Positions 23,926 to 34,749 of a DNA stretch of 64,000 nucleotides are shown in pieces. The DNA is from Microcaldota archaeon (GTDB lineage: Archaea; Micrarchaeota; Micrarchaeia; Micrarchaeales; Micrarchaeaceae), in assembly GCA_021827995.1 (NCBI GenBank), contig JAKATK010000004.1, forward strand, positions 1 to 64,000. The letters run 5' to 3'. A model generated the notes under the pieces. It was not told the origin of the DNA. It did no database searches and saw nothing but the letters and a program-made list of their open reading frames with translations. Position 1 is the first letter of the stretch, and each line of letters starts with the position of its first letter. The position numbers were made by a program, and so were the translations under genes.

Positions 23926-25257
23926 ATGCTCAGCGTGAACATAGTCTTCATCGTCGTCGCCGTGATAGCCTTCTTAGGTTTCATACTCAACGCGCTCTTC
24001 GACAGGCTCAGGATAACGAGCATACTGCCGCTCATGCTGATAGGCTTGGCCATAGGGCCGGTCTTCCACATCGTGAGCACATCGACCGGCAGCGTGGTAT
24101 CCGAGCTCACGCCATACATAACTGCGCTCACGGTAGCCTTCATACTGTTCGACGTGGGCATAAACATGGACGTGGCAGAGCTAGGCAGGGTGATCCGCAA
24201 GGCCACGAAGTTCATGCTCTCTCTCGCGCTCCTGACCGGCGTAGCGTGCGGCCTCTTGGCCTTCGCTGTCTTTTCGGTGGTGTACGGCTGGAACCTGCTG
24301 GACGCGCTGATATTCGGCTTCGCCATAGCCGGGCCGAGCACGATCATAGTGCCCACTCTCGTCAAGCTGGTCAGGCTGCCGGACGACCTCAAGAACACGC
24401 TGCTCTATGAGGGCGTCACAAGCGACGCGGTGCAGCTGGTCGTGCCTTCGATACTGCTCGGCCTGCTGGCTGCCAGCAACGTGACAGCGGGTTATGTGGC
24501 CGACCTCTTAATCGGTTCGATCGTAGGCTCGGTTATACTGGGCGTGATCTCCGCGCTCTTCTGGCTCAGGGTCATGAACAAGTTCAGCGATTATAGCGAG
24601 GGGTACGGCTGGACCCTGACCATAACTATGATAATAGCCACTTACGGCCTGGCACAGCAGCTGGGCATGAGCGGCCTGTTCGCGGTATTCGTGTTCGGCA
24701 TCGCGTTCGCGAACGTGGGCTCGTACAAGCGCAGCAGCGAATACATCGCGAGGAACGAGTGGGCCGCCAGGGTTGTTATCGGCACCGTGAGCAGGTACTT
24801 CTCGATAGGCGGCACGATGGTCGGGCACATACGCAGCTACCAGAGGGAGATAGTGTTCTTCACGAGCACGTTCTTCTTCGTGTACATCGGCCTGCTCTTC
24901 AGCATCACGCAGCTAGGCGCTGTTGACCTGCTTGCGGCTGCGATGTTCACCGCGCTCATCCTTTTCCTGCGCTCGCTAGCTGCACCGATGCTCAATGGTT
25001 TCATGACCAAGGACGACAGGGCGATGGCGGCGGAGACTGGCGTAGTGTCAGTCAACGTCGGCAGGGGCCTGTCGCCGGCGGTCGTGGCGACGCTACCACT
25101 GGCACTTGGGATACAGATACCTGGGTTGCTGGACCTGATATTCCTAGTCATACTATTCACTAATATCCTGTCATCGGTATTGCTCTTCTTCATCTACAGG
25201 CCGCCCAAGAGGAGGGCGCAGGTCGACGGTGCGACCATAGCTACGGCAGGCGCCTGA
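23926..25257 (+). CDS. Cation/proton antiporter (CPA2-type)
   Basis: The 443-residue protein has about 12 hydrophobic segments across its length and the Na+/H+ exchanger family pattern: DVGINMD (about 77), FGFAIAGPSTIIVPTLVKL (about 129-147), YEGVTSDAVQLV (about 160-172) and a GRGLSPAVVATLP segment near the C-terminus. There is no C-terminal regulatory domain. Predicted to exchange Na+ or K+ for H+, relevant for pH homeostasis. ATG 23926 directly follows the helicase TGA, within GGAGTGACATG, so it is translationally coupled to it. Confidence 0.85.
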   Translation: MLSVNIVFIVVAVIAFLGFILNALFDRLRITSILPLMLIGLAIGPVFHIVSTSTGSVVSELTPYITALTVAFILFDVGINMDVAELGRVIRKATKFMLSLALLTGVACGLLAFAVFSVVYGWNLLDALIFGFAIAGPSTIIVPTLVKLVRLPDDLKNTLLYEGVTSDAVQLVVPSILLGLLAASNVTAGYVADLLIGSIVGSVILGVISALFWLRVMNKFSDYSEGYGWTLTITMIIATYGLAQQLGMSGLFAVFVFGIAFANVGSYKRSSEYIARNEWAARVVIGTVSRYFSIGGTMVGHIRSYQREIVFFTSTFFFVYIGLLFSITQLGAVDLLAAAMFTALILFLRSLAAPMLNGFMTKDDRAMAAETGVVSVNVGRGLSPAVVATLPLALGIQIPGLLDLIFLVILFTNILSSVLLFFIYRPPKRRAQVDGATIATAGA

Positions 25258-25316
25258 GCCGCGAGACCTCGCGGTAGGCATGGGGAAAAAATAAAGAAAT
25301 AGAAATGGCAGCCAGC

Positions 25317-26008
25317 CTACTTCTTTATGGTGTTCGGGTCCAGGCCTACCATAAGCAGTATCACGCCCAGGAACGGGAATATAAGGTAGAGTATGGCGCC
25401 GACCTTGAGGAGGCCGCTGCTGTTGGCCGAACCGAGCCGCCAGAAGCCCACCAGCACCATTATCACCCCGATGAACGACATTATGCCGCCGACCGCTACG
25501 AGCGCCAACATGCCGAGCGCGCCGGCTATCGCAGCGCTAGGCGACGCGAGTAGCAGCGCGCCGAACACTATGAAACCTATCAGGAACAGCAGGAAACCTA
25601 TGAGCTCAAGCAGAGCGCCGGTACCGCCCAGGCCGTAGGCTTTGTTGCTGCTGCTTATGCTCTTGAATCCAGAGCGCAGGAAGAGCACCGCGATCAGGGA
25701 CAGAACGAAGCCGACTATCGCGGCGATCACACCAGGTATGATGGACCCTATGGTTGCGCCAATAGCATGGCCGGCAGTACCGGAGATTATGGCCGAGGCG
25801 TTTGTATAGTTAGGGAAGCCTGGATAAGAGGAGCCGCCCGTATAGCCTGGGTAGCTGCTGCCCGGCGAACCCGCCACGTTGCCCAGAGACAGTAAGTTGA
25901 AAGCCCCAGGAAGAAGCCCACGAGCACGACAATGGTCCCTACAAGATATAGGATCATCGACATGCGCAGCTTGCCCACGCCAGCACCAAAAGCTCCTCGG
26001 TCCGCCAT
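25317..26008 (-). pseudogene. DUF996-like membrane protein split by a frameshift
   Basis: A frame beginning at ATG 26008 encodes MADRGAFGAGVGKLRMSMIL followed by a membrane helix ending VLVGFFLG. At a run of four G (about 25903-25906) the reading shifts: the other frame continues AFNLLSLGNVAGSPGSSYPG and runs to 25317 with four or five more hydrophobic helices and the C-terminal GLDPNTIKK. Adding one G to the run rejoins both parts into one protein of about 230 residues of the DUF996 type. Either an assembly error in a homopolymer, a phase-variable tract, or early decay. Function of DUF996 is unknown. Confidence 0.7.
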
Positions 26009-26022
26009 CGTATCACGCTAAG

Positions 26023-28287
<2,265 letters not shown>

Positions 28288-28295
28288 GTGGTCGC

Positions 28296-30719
28296 ATGGC
28301 GCAAGAGGTAATCGACTCACCAATAGAGAAGGAGATGCAGTCCAGTTACCTGGACTACGCGATGAGCGTGATAATAGGCAGGGCCTTGCCCGACGCCAGG
28401 GACGGCCTCAAGCCGGCGCAGAGGAGGACCCTGTACGCCATGCAGCAGCTGGGCAACACGCACGACAAACCTACTGTAAAGAGCGCCAGGGTGGTCGGAA
28501 CTGTCATAGGACGGTACCATCCCCACGGCGATCTCGCGGCCTATGACACGCTGGTGAGGATGGCGCAGGACTTCTCTATGAACCATACCCTCGTAGAGGG
28601 ACAGGGCAACATGGGGTCTATTGACGGTGATCCGCCGGCGGCGCAGAGGTACACTGAGGTCAGGCTCACTAAGCTAGCGGAGGAGATGCTGGCGGACCTG
28701 GAGAAGAAGGCCGTGCCTTTCGTCCCTAACTTCGACAATACTGAAGAGGAGCCGGTGGTGCTGCCTTCTAAGATACCGAACCTTCTCGTGAACGGCGCCG
28801 CTGGAATCGCGGTCGGCGTCGCCACGAACATACTGCAGCACAACCTAGGCGAGGTATGCGACGCGGTAATAGCTTACGTTGACAAGAGGGACATAACTCC
28901 GCAGGAGCTCATGCAGCTCATAAAGGGGCCGGATTTCCCGACGGGCGGCACGGTGTTCTACAACCAGGCACTGGCATCGTCATACCTGGCCGGCAAGGGA
29001 TCGTGCACCATAAGGGGCAAGACTGTGCGCGAGGACAGGGGCGACAGGGCGGTCATAGTAGCGACGGAGATACCGTATGGGGTGAACAAGGCCTCGCTCG
29101 TGCAGAAGATAGCTGAACTGGTCAAGGACAGGGTGCTTACGGGCGTATCCGACCTGAGGGACGAGTCCGGCAAGGAGGGCATCAGGATTGTAGTAGAACT
29201 CAAGCGCGATGCGAATCCTGATGCAGTGCTCAACGCGCTGTTCAAGCACACGCAGCTGCAGATGACCGTTCCGGTAATGAACATAGCGGTGATGGGCAAC
29301 AGCCTCATGACGATGAACATAAGGCAGTTCATCAAGGCGTTCGTCGACCATAGGATTGAGGTCATAAAGAACCGCACGGGCTACGACCTGCAGGTGGCAT
29401 CCGATAGGCTGCACATAGTCGATGGCCTGCTCACGGCCATAGGCGACATAGACGCCGTGGTCGCTATGATAAGGGGCAGCAAGGACGCCGGCGAGGCGAG
29501 GGCGCGCCTGACCGAAAGATACAAGCTCTCGGAGAAGCAGACTACGGCGATACTGGAGATGAAGCTCAGCAGGCTCACAAGCCTGGAGAGCGGCTCGCTG
29601 AAGAGCGAACGCGACGACTTGGTCCAGAGGATCAAGAGCTACTCCGACGTATTAGCGGACGAAACGAGGGTGTACGCCATAGTCAGGGAGGAGACCATCG
29701 ATGTCAAGAAGAGGTACGCCAGACCGAGGAAGACTGTGCTCGAGCAGCGGGAGGGCGTAGAGCTCGTAGAGCCGGAGGAGCTGATAAGCGATACCGATGC
29801 AATGGTGATACTCACCAGGAACAACTATGTCAAGCGCATGGCGCTCGAGGCCTTCAAGCTGCAGTCGCGAGGCGGGAAGGGCGTCATAAGCATAGGCCTC
29901 AACGAGGACGACTACGCTAAGGGCCTCGTCTCATGCAGGCTCAAGGACTACCTGCTCGTAATATCGACCCTGGGCAGGCTCTACTGGCTCAAGGCCTACG
30001 TGGTGCCGGAAGCGCAGAGGTATGGCTACGGCAAGGCGATGGTTAACCTGGTCAAGTTGCACGACGGCGAGGGCGTGGCCGTCATCGCCAACACTAGGGA
30101 ATTCGCTGGAAGGAACCTGGTGTTCGTGACAAAGAGGGGCAACATAAAGAGGGTTGACGCCGCGCGGTTCTCGAAACCGCGGTCCAACGGGACGACGGCT
30201 ATGCCGCTCAGGCAGGGCGACGCGCTGGCGGACGCGCTGTTGACCGATGGCGCATCTGACGTGCTGATAGCGACGAGAAACGGCAGGGCGATACGCTTCG
30301 GCGAGAAGGAGGTGAGGCTCTCTGGCAGGCTCGCACACGGCGTTCGCGGCGTGCGCCTGGTGGGGGACGACTCGGTGGTCAATGCGGTCGCGGCGAAGAG
30401 CGGCGACATGATATTGTCGGTCACGGAGCGCGGCTTCGGTAAGGCCACGCCGATAGAATCGTACCGTGTCGCCCACAGGGGCGGCAAGGGGGTCATCAAC
30501 ATGCGCATCAGGGACAAGAACGGCAAGGTGGTGAAGGTGCTGAAGGCGCATAAGGACAGCAATGTAGTGCTGATAAACTCCAGGGGCGTCTCCATAATGT
30601 TCGGTATCGACGATGTCAGGATAACCGGCAGGGCTGCCGCGGGGGTGCGGCTCATGCGCGTGGATGCATCGACTAGACTGGTGGATGCGCAGGTGCTGCC
30701 GAAGCAGCAGGGCGCGTAG
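28296..30719 (+). CDS. gyrA: DNA gyrase subunit A
   Basis: DNA cleavage subunit, 807 residues. The catalytic tyrosine is Y119 in AAQRYTEVRL; the preceding GRYHPHGD and GNMGSIDGD segments are conserved. The C-terminal beta-pinwheel carries QSRGGKG (about residue 525-531), a form of the GyrA box that marks gyrase rather than topoisomerase IV. ATG 28296 follows GGTCGC; a GTG at 28284 overlapping the gyrB stop is an alternative. Ends 4 nt before the convergent MIP18-like gene. Confidence 0.97.
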   Translation: MAQEVIDSPIEKEMQSSYLDYAMSVIIGRALPDARDGLKPAQRRTLYAMQQLGNTHDKPTVKSARVVGTVIGRYHPHGDLAAYDTLVRMAQDFSMNHTLVEGQGNMGSIDGDPPAAQRYTEVRLTKLAEEMLADLEKKAVPFVPNFDNTEEEPVVLPSKIPNLLVNGAAGIAVGVATNILQHNLGEVCDAVIAYVDKRDITPQELMQLIKGPDFPTGGTVFYNQALASSYLAGKGSCTIRGKTVREDRGDRAVIVATEIPYGVNKASLVQKIAELVKDRVLTGVSDLRDESGKEGIRIVVELKRDANPDAVLNALFKHTQLQMTVPVMNIAVMGNSLMTMNIRQFIKAFVDHRIEVIKNRTGYDLQVASDRLHIVDGLLTAIGDIDAVVAMIRGSKDAGEARARLTERYKLSEKQTTAILEMKLSRLTSLESGSLKSERDDLVQRIKSYSDVLADETRVYAIVREETIDVKKRYARPRKTVLEQREGVELVEPEELISDTDAMVILTRNNYVKRMALEAFKLQSRGGKGVISIGLNEDDYAKGLVSCRLKDYLLVISTLGRLYWLKAYVVPEAQRYGYGKAMVNLVKLHDGEGVAVIANTREFAGRNLVFVTKRGNIKRVDAARFSKPRSNGTTAMPLRQGDALADALLTDGASDVLIATRNGRAIRFGEKEVRLSGRLAHGVRGVRLVGDDSVVNAVAAKSGDMILSVTERGFGKATPIESYRVAHRGGKGVINMRIRDKNGKVVKVLKAHKDSNVVLINSRGVSIMFGIDDVRITGRAAAGVRLMRVDASTRLVDAQVLPKQQGA

Positions 30720-30723
30720 CTGG

Positions 30724-31017
30724 CTACTCCCTGTACTTCAGCTCGTCGCTCATCATCTCCGGGCTCCACATGGGCTCCCAGACAAGATTGAGTTCGACCT
30801 TGCCGATGCCGTTTATGGCCTCTAGCCTTAGTTGCGCGTCTGCGAGTATCACGCTGGTGACCGGGCACATCGGCGAGGTCATCGTGATCGTTACCTTGAC
30901 GTCATTGCCCTCGGATATCTTTATCCCGTAGATAAGGCCCAAGTCTATTATGTTGGCGTTCAGTTCCGGATCGGTGCAGCCGACCAGGGCATCTATGACG
31001 TCCTTGTTCGTGACCAT
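30724..31017 (-). CDS. MIP18/DUF59 family iron-sulfur assembly factor
   Basis: The 97-residue protein has the DUF59 core: TDPELNANIIDLGLIYGI (about 16-33), TITMTSPMCPVTSVI with the conserved Cys (about 44-58) and a final VWEPMWSPEMMSD. Homologues (SufT, PaaD, CIAO2) help deliver Fe-S clusters to apo-proteins; here aconitase, Dph2 and the oxidoreductase are candidate clients. It lies 21 nt after the C39-like gene, probably in one operon. Confidence 0.88.
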   Translation of the reverse strand: MVTNKDVIDALVGCTDPELNANIIDLGLIYGIKISEGNDVKVTITMTSPMCPVTSVILADAQLRLEAINGIGKVELNLVWEPMWSPEMMSDELKYRE

Positions 31018-31038
31018 GAGTACACCGCTATGACAAGC

Positions 31039-31782
31039 CTAGCGCTTCTTCGCGCTGACCGATACGATGCAGCACTCGTTGTCGAAGCCAAGGGCGTTCT
31101 TGAAGACCTCGGGTTGCATCGCGACGGTGCTATCGGAGTATGGATCGTTTATGTAGAAGGCGTCCTTGTCGTAGCCCTTGACAACGACCCAGTGCGGCGA
31201 CGGCTCCAGCGACGGGTTTATCGCGCTGATGTTGACTAGCGCTATCGGTATCCTGCCGCTGCTTATCTGCTTCTTCAGCAGGTTCGCTGATGTCTGCATG
31301 CAGACCTCCCTGACCCTGAGAGCCGCTGCCTTCTTCTTGATCTCTGCGAACGAAGCCATGAGGGTTTCCAGCTTCACGCCGTCGTAGACTGCGAGCCTCC
31401 TTTCGTAGCCCTCGTCCTTGAAGTTGCTCACTATCATTGGCTTGAGGCCCCTCTTAGCCAGCGCGTACGCGAGGCCGTAGCGCGAACCGTGCCAGACGCT
31501 GCCGTTGACCGCGTCCTGCCATATCCCGAACTCGTCCTCCCTGGTGCCCTTGAAGCCCCGCTTGGAGTACTTGAGCACCATTATTGCGCATGCTGCAGCG
31601 CTGGTGAACTCCTCGCTCTGCGCGTATGTCGGTATGTCGAACATCCTGGAGTCCCTGAGAGCTGGCTGCACCTTCTTGCTCTGCGCGGCCCTCTTCGGCT
31701 TCAGTGTGGCGTGCTTCCGCCTGCTCTCTGCCTGTGTCCTCGAAACCGTCTTGGTCGCATTGGTTTTTTTCTTGCTCGGCAT
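31039..31782 (-). CDS. Peptidase C39-like/DUF3335-type protein, nucleophile apparently lost
   Basis: The 247-residue protein starts with a Lys/Arg-rich tail of about 45 residues without a signal peptide. A papain-like domain follows, with YAQSEEFTSAAACAIMVL at the position where C39-like proteins have a Q...TCGPA motif. The expected Cys is Ser61 and a Cys appears four residues later. The later His motif is kept (PHWVVVKGYDKDAFYINDPY). GIWQDAVNG and HGSRYGLAYALAKRG match the C39-like family I know as DUF3335. Either an altered active site or a non-catalytic binder. GGTGAAGCAATG marks the start. Confidence 0.7.
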   Translation of the reverse strand: MPSKKKTNATKTVSRTQAESRRKHATLKPKRAAQSKKVQPALRDSRMFDIPTYAQSEEFTSAAACAIMVLKYSKRGFKGTREDEFGIWQDAVNGSVWHGSRYGLAYALAKRGLKPMIVSNFKDEGYERRLAVYDGVKLETLMASFAEIKKKAAALRVREVCMQTSANLLKKQISSGRIPIALVNISAINPSLEPSPHWVVVKGYDKDAFYINDPYSDSTVAMQPEVFKNALGFDNECCIVSVSAKKR

Positions 31783-31807
31783 TGCTTCACCTAGATAAGC
31801 GCAATTA

Positions 31808-31904
31808 TGCAGGGAGGGAGATTTGTTCGCTCGTTTGAACTCCCGCAGGCCTAAGCCAACGGATCTTGAGTCCGTCGCGTTTGACCAGGCTCCGCCATCC
31901 CTGC
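31808..31904 (-). tRNA. tRNA-Leu (CAA) with 12-nt intron in the T-loop
   Basis: Acceptor GCAGGGA/TCCCTGC, long variable arm, anticodon stem ACGGA/TCCGT around loop CTCAAGA (anticodon CAA), T-stem GGGAG/CTCCC. The T-loop is 19 nt instead of 7; removing 12 nt (CGAGCGAACAAA) restores TTCAAAT. Mature length 85 nt suits tRNA-Leu. Discriminator A, CCA not encoded. A minus-strand TATA (CGCTTATATAGC) lies about 27 nt upstream, near 31930. Confidence 0.93.
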
Positions 31905-32059
31905 CAGCGATTACTTTCGCGACCAGCTATATAAGCGTGCGCGTGGTCGGGTTGAGTAGCGGCTAACTTTATATTTATACATTGGCACACCGGCAGCACA
32001 AGATTTTTAAAGGATGGTACGAACGGCAAGCCGCCACAAGAAGCTTACGGGCACATTTC

Positions 32060-32076
32060 TGCGGTTATAAATATAT
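32060..32076 (+). promoter_or_regulatory. TATA promoter of the TRAM-metallopeptidase operon
   Basis: CGGTTATAAATATATGCC is a strong archaeal TATA match about 35 nt before ATG 32105, implying a short leader that contains GGTGG. The rest of 31905-32104 holds AT-rich sequence and the tRNA-Leu promoter but no gene. Confidence 0.6.
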
Positions 32077-32104
32077 GCCATGCCAGATTTCTTTTGGTGG
32101 AACG

Positions 32105-32425
32105 ATGGCGCGCGGTGACGGTGCTACGGAGGCACCGGGACAACATTCGGTGAGCGATATTCTCATGCATATGGCGTTTGCCGAACCAGCATCGCGTGTG
32201 ATGCCGCGAGACTGGCCGGTAAAGACCGGTGACGAGATAGAGGTCGAGATAGACGAGATCGATCCGGCCGACAGGGGCGTGGGCGTGGGCATGTACAAGG
32301 GGGGCGTCATATTCGTCGAGGGGGCGCATCCGGGGGAGCGGATCAGGGTCAGGATAACTAAGCTGCTATTGGGCAGCGGTTTTGGCATACACATCGCGAG
32401 CGCTGTCGGAGAGCGCATGAAATGA
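32105..32425 (+). CDS. TRAM-domain protein
   Basis: The 106-residue protein has a single TRAM beta-barrel: VKTGDEIEVEIDEIDPADRG, VGMYKGGVIFVEGAHPGERI and RVRITKLLLGSGFGIHIASA (about residues 38-100). TRAM domains bind RNA, and stand-alone archaeal TRAM proteins act as RNA chaperones. The N-terminal 35 residues are not part of the fold. GGTGGAACGATG selects ATG 32105. The downstream metallopeptidase starts 9 nt after the stop, so the two are co-transcribed. Confidence 0.88.
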   Translation: MARGDGATEAPGQHSVSDILMHMAFAEPASRVMPRDWPVKTGDEIEVEIDEIDPADRGVGVGMYKGGVIFVEGAHPGERIRVRITKLLLGSGFGIHIASAVGERMK

Positions 32426-32434
32426 CGTGGTCGC

Positions 32435-33496
32435 ATGGCAGAATTGAGAATCGAAACAAGAGGCGCGGCCCAGACCCCGACTCCACAGCCAGCGGAGAGG
32501 CCCATGGATCAAGAGCTCTACAAGGATTTCAAGGTTTACATGACTGCCAGAGCCGGCGAAATCTTCGACAAGGCGATAAACAGGCTCTACGGCGAGGTAT
32601 CCATGGCTTATACCGGCAGGGTCGGCTCGCTGGCCAAACCGCGCGTAGAGTTCGACATGAGAAGGATGGACGCGACTGCGGAGTACAGGGATTATCCGGA
32701 GAATGGTACGGATGCGCCTCCGGAACACATAATCTTCTGCAGGCCTGCATACGACATTTTCGAGGAGATGGCAAAAACCAGCGACAAGGATTACAGGAGC
32801 TCGCTGGCCTTGGTACTGGACACCGTGATCGGGCACGAACTAGGGCATGAACTGGTGGACAACGCCATATCATTGACCGGGGCGGGCGAGTTCCCAGACA
32901 ATTCAATCAATGCACTGGCCTCCAACTACGACGTGATGGGCATAAGGAGGCTCATGGAGTCGATGGCCGAGCTCATCGGCGTCTACGCCTCTCAGGCGGC
33001 CAACAACCATGGCACTGACTCCCGCGAGATAGCCAGGATTATGCTCGAGAACAGGGCGCGGGAGGCGGGCGGGTACGCGCTCCTAGCGCGGATGCTCGCC
33101 AAGGGCAAAACAGCGGACGAGCTGGGGCTCAGCCAGGCAGACATAGACGCGTTAGTAGAGGGGGCTGCCGAGAGCATAGCCATTTACAACTACCCGGAGC
33201 TCGGCATGGCGTCGGCGCTAGCAGACATGGCCAATGAGACGCTCGCCGCTTTCATAAAGGAGGTACTGTCAGGCTGCATGACCATGCACGGCCAGATAGG
33301 CAGGTATGTGCTTGGTGAGGGTGGCGATCTGACAGGCGTGCAGGAAGCGCTGGGCGCACGAACGTGGAACCGGGATGGCACGCTGAACGTGCAACCAGCG
33401 GCAAACGATGCGGAGCTAAAGGCCAGGTACGAGGCCATGGCGAAGTACTTCAGTGACATAGCCGAGCGGGCCAGGGACGCTCTTGGACGCATCTGA
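32435..33496 (+). CDS. Putative HExxH zinc metallopeptidase, unrecognised family
   Basis: The 353-residue protein has no signal peptide. It contains HELGHE at 134-139 in a hydrophobic helix (VLDTVIGHELGHELVDNAIS), the zincin signature. SMAELIGVYA about 40 residues later could supply the third ligand, as in gluzincins. Short Cys content, Ala-rich helices after residue 200 and a final helical tail suggest an intracellular helical protein. I do not recognise the family. Operon partner of a TRAM RNA-binding protein. GGTCGC lies just before the ATG. Confidence 0.7.
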   Translation: MAELRIETRGAAQTPTPQPAERPMDQELYKDFKVYMTARAGEIFDKAINRLYGEVSMAYTGRVGSLAKPRVEFDMRRMDATAEYRDYPENGTDAPPEHIIFCRPAYDIFEEMAKTSDKDYRSSLALVLDTVIGHELGHELVDNAISLTGAGEFPDNSINALASNYDVMGIRRLMESMAELIGVYASQAANNHGTDSREIARIMLENRAREAGGYALLARMLAKGKTADELGLSQADIDALVEGAAESIAIYNYPELGMASALADMANETLAAFIKEVLSGCMTMHGQIGRYVLGEGGDLTGVQEALGARTWNRDGTLNVQPAANDAELKARYEAMAKYFSDIAERARDALGRI

Positions 33497-33525
33497 AAGA
33501 ATACGGCTTTAGGCACGAAGGTAGC

Positions 33526-34425
33526 TTATGGCCACGGCGACCACGATGACGTGTCGATGCCAATTGAATGGGCGGCCATGAGTAGCGCGCCGAAGGCCTT
33601 TGGTTTTTGCGCAACAGCGACGCGCATATTCGCCGCGCGTATCGCGGAGAAAAACGAGCGCTTGAATCTGTCGGATTTGAATACGCCACCGGTCACGTGG
33701 ACCAGCCTGACGCCGGCTCGACCGGCTATGCCGACAGCGTACCCGGCCAGGCGCGTGCTCGCGTCATCCATTATTTTCTCGGCCTCGCGGTCGCCCTTCG
33801 CGCAGGCGCGGTCGACCGCAACCTGCAGCGCCGCTATCTTATCTATCGCATGGGCGTTCGCGTACGCCCATGCCACCATGTCATCGAGAACGTCTGCGCT
33901 TATGCTGGCCATGATTGCGCGTGTCAGCACGGTCTTCCTGCTGCCAGCGTTGAGCACCCTGAATGCTGCGCGAAGGCCCTCCCTGCCTATCGAGTAGCCG
34001 GAGCCGTCATCGCCGAGCAGATAGCCGCAGCCTGATGCCCTGTACCTGCGCCTGCCGTCGTAACCTAGAACTACACTGCCGGTACCGGCTACAACCATTA
34101 CACCGGGTCCACCGCCGGTCTCGCCATAAAGCTCGCCGAAGGCGTCCTGGTCAACAATCACGCTCCTGGCGAGGCTGCGCAACGCTGACGTCATTTTCCT
34201 GACGCTGCTCTTGGTATCGACACTAGCCAGGGCGAAGCAGGCCGCGTCGGCGCGACGCACTCCTGCCGCGCGGGCGGCGCGCCTGATGCTGGCAGCCGCA
34301 GCGGCCAGACCTGCGTTGTAGTAGTTGGAGCCCCCTGCAGAACCAGTACCTATAAGGCTGCCATGCTCATCGCACGCGATGGCCTCCGTGCCGGTGCCGC
34401 CACCATTGACCCCTAGGATTATCAT
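33526..34425 (-). CDS. BadF/BadG-type ATPase, N-acetylglucosamine kinase-like
   Basis: ASKHA-fold protein of 299 residues. Phosphate 1 motif GVNGGGTGTEAIACD (about 4-18), DQDAFGELYGETGGGPGVMV (phosphate/metal region, about 97-116), adenosine-binding VAGTGSVVLGYDG and GYLLGDDGSGYSIGREGL, then HVTGGVFKS near the C-terminus. The pattern is that of eukaryotic-type N-acetylglucosamine kinases and related sugar kinases; a 2-hydroxyacyl-CoA dehydratase activator is less likely because the cluster cysteines are missing. Could salvage amino sugars of surface glycans. Confidence 0.8.
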   Translation of the reverse strand: MIILGVNGGGTGTEAIACDEHGSLIGTGSAGGSNYYNAGLAAAAASIRRAARAAGVRRADAACFALASVDTKSSVRKMTSALRSLARSVIVDQDAFGELYGETGGGPGVMVVAGTGSVVLGYDGRRRYRASGCGYLLGDDGSGYSIGREGLRAAFRVLNAGSRKTVLTRAIMASISADVLDDMVAWAYANAHAIDKIAALQVAVDRACAKGDREAEKIMDDASTRLAGYAVGIAGRAGVRLVHVTGGVFKSDRFKRSFFSAIRAANMRVAVAQKPKAFGALLMAAHSIGIDTSSWSPWP

Positions 34426-34465
34426 CGTGCCAATTGTTCATGCTTTCAATTTATGCCTTTCTGAG

Positions 34466-34642
34466 TCACACTGCAGTGCATGCTACTACTCTGAGCGGTT
34501 GGCCGACGATACTCTTAGGCGGGGTCTTGATAGGCAACACTGGAACAGCATACTTGAATTCGCCGCTCCCGATTGCGGTCACAATGTTCTTGAGGTCCCT
34601 ACTCCAGAGCCTCCTCATCCCACCACCAATATTTTTAGCCAT
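34466..34642 (-). CDS. Small 58-residue protein, unknown
   Basis: ATG 34642 is preceded by GGTATTATC, the same start context as the gene at 49074, and by a TATA-like CATAAATACC about 38 nt upstream. The product (MAKNIGGGMRRLWSRDLKNI ... VPVLPIKTPPKSIVGQPLRV) has a basic N-terminus and a beta-rich C-terminus. An overlapping plus-strand frame (34434-34721) has no comparable start signal. Adjacent to a transposon-encoded protein gene; possibly cargo of the same element. Confidence 0.5.
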   Translation of the reverse strand: MAKNIGGGMRRLWSRDLKNIVTAIGSGEFKYAVPVLPIKTPPKSIVGQPLRVVACTAV

Positions 34643-34749
34643 GATAATACCGGTGGTGTATGTAACAGAAGGTATTTATGTTTATACTTTGTATAAACTA
34701 TTATTAATCACCTGGGAATAAAAATAGCAACGGGAATAATGATATTGTG

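Noticed and set aside
34434-34721. Plus-strand 95-residue hydrophobic frame
   Set aside because: No start signal; its hydrophobicity is explained by the opposing 58-residue gene and AT-rich promoter sequence.
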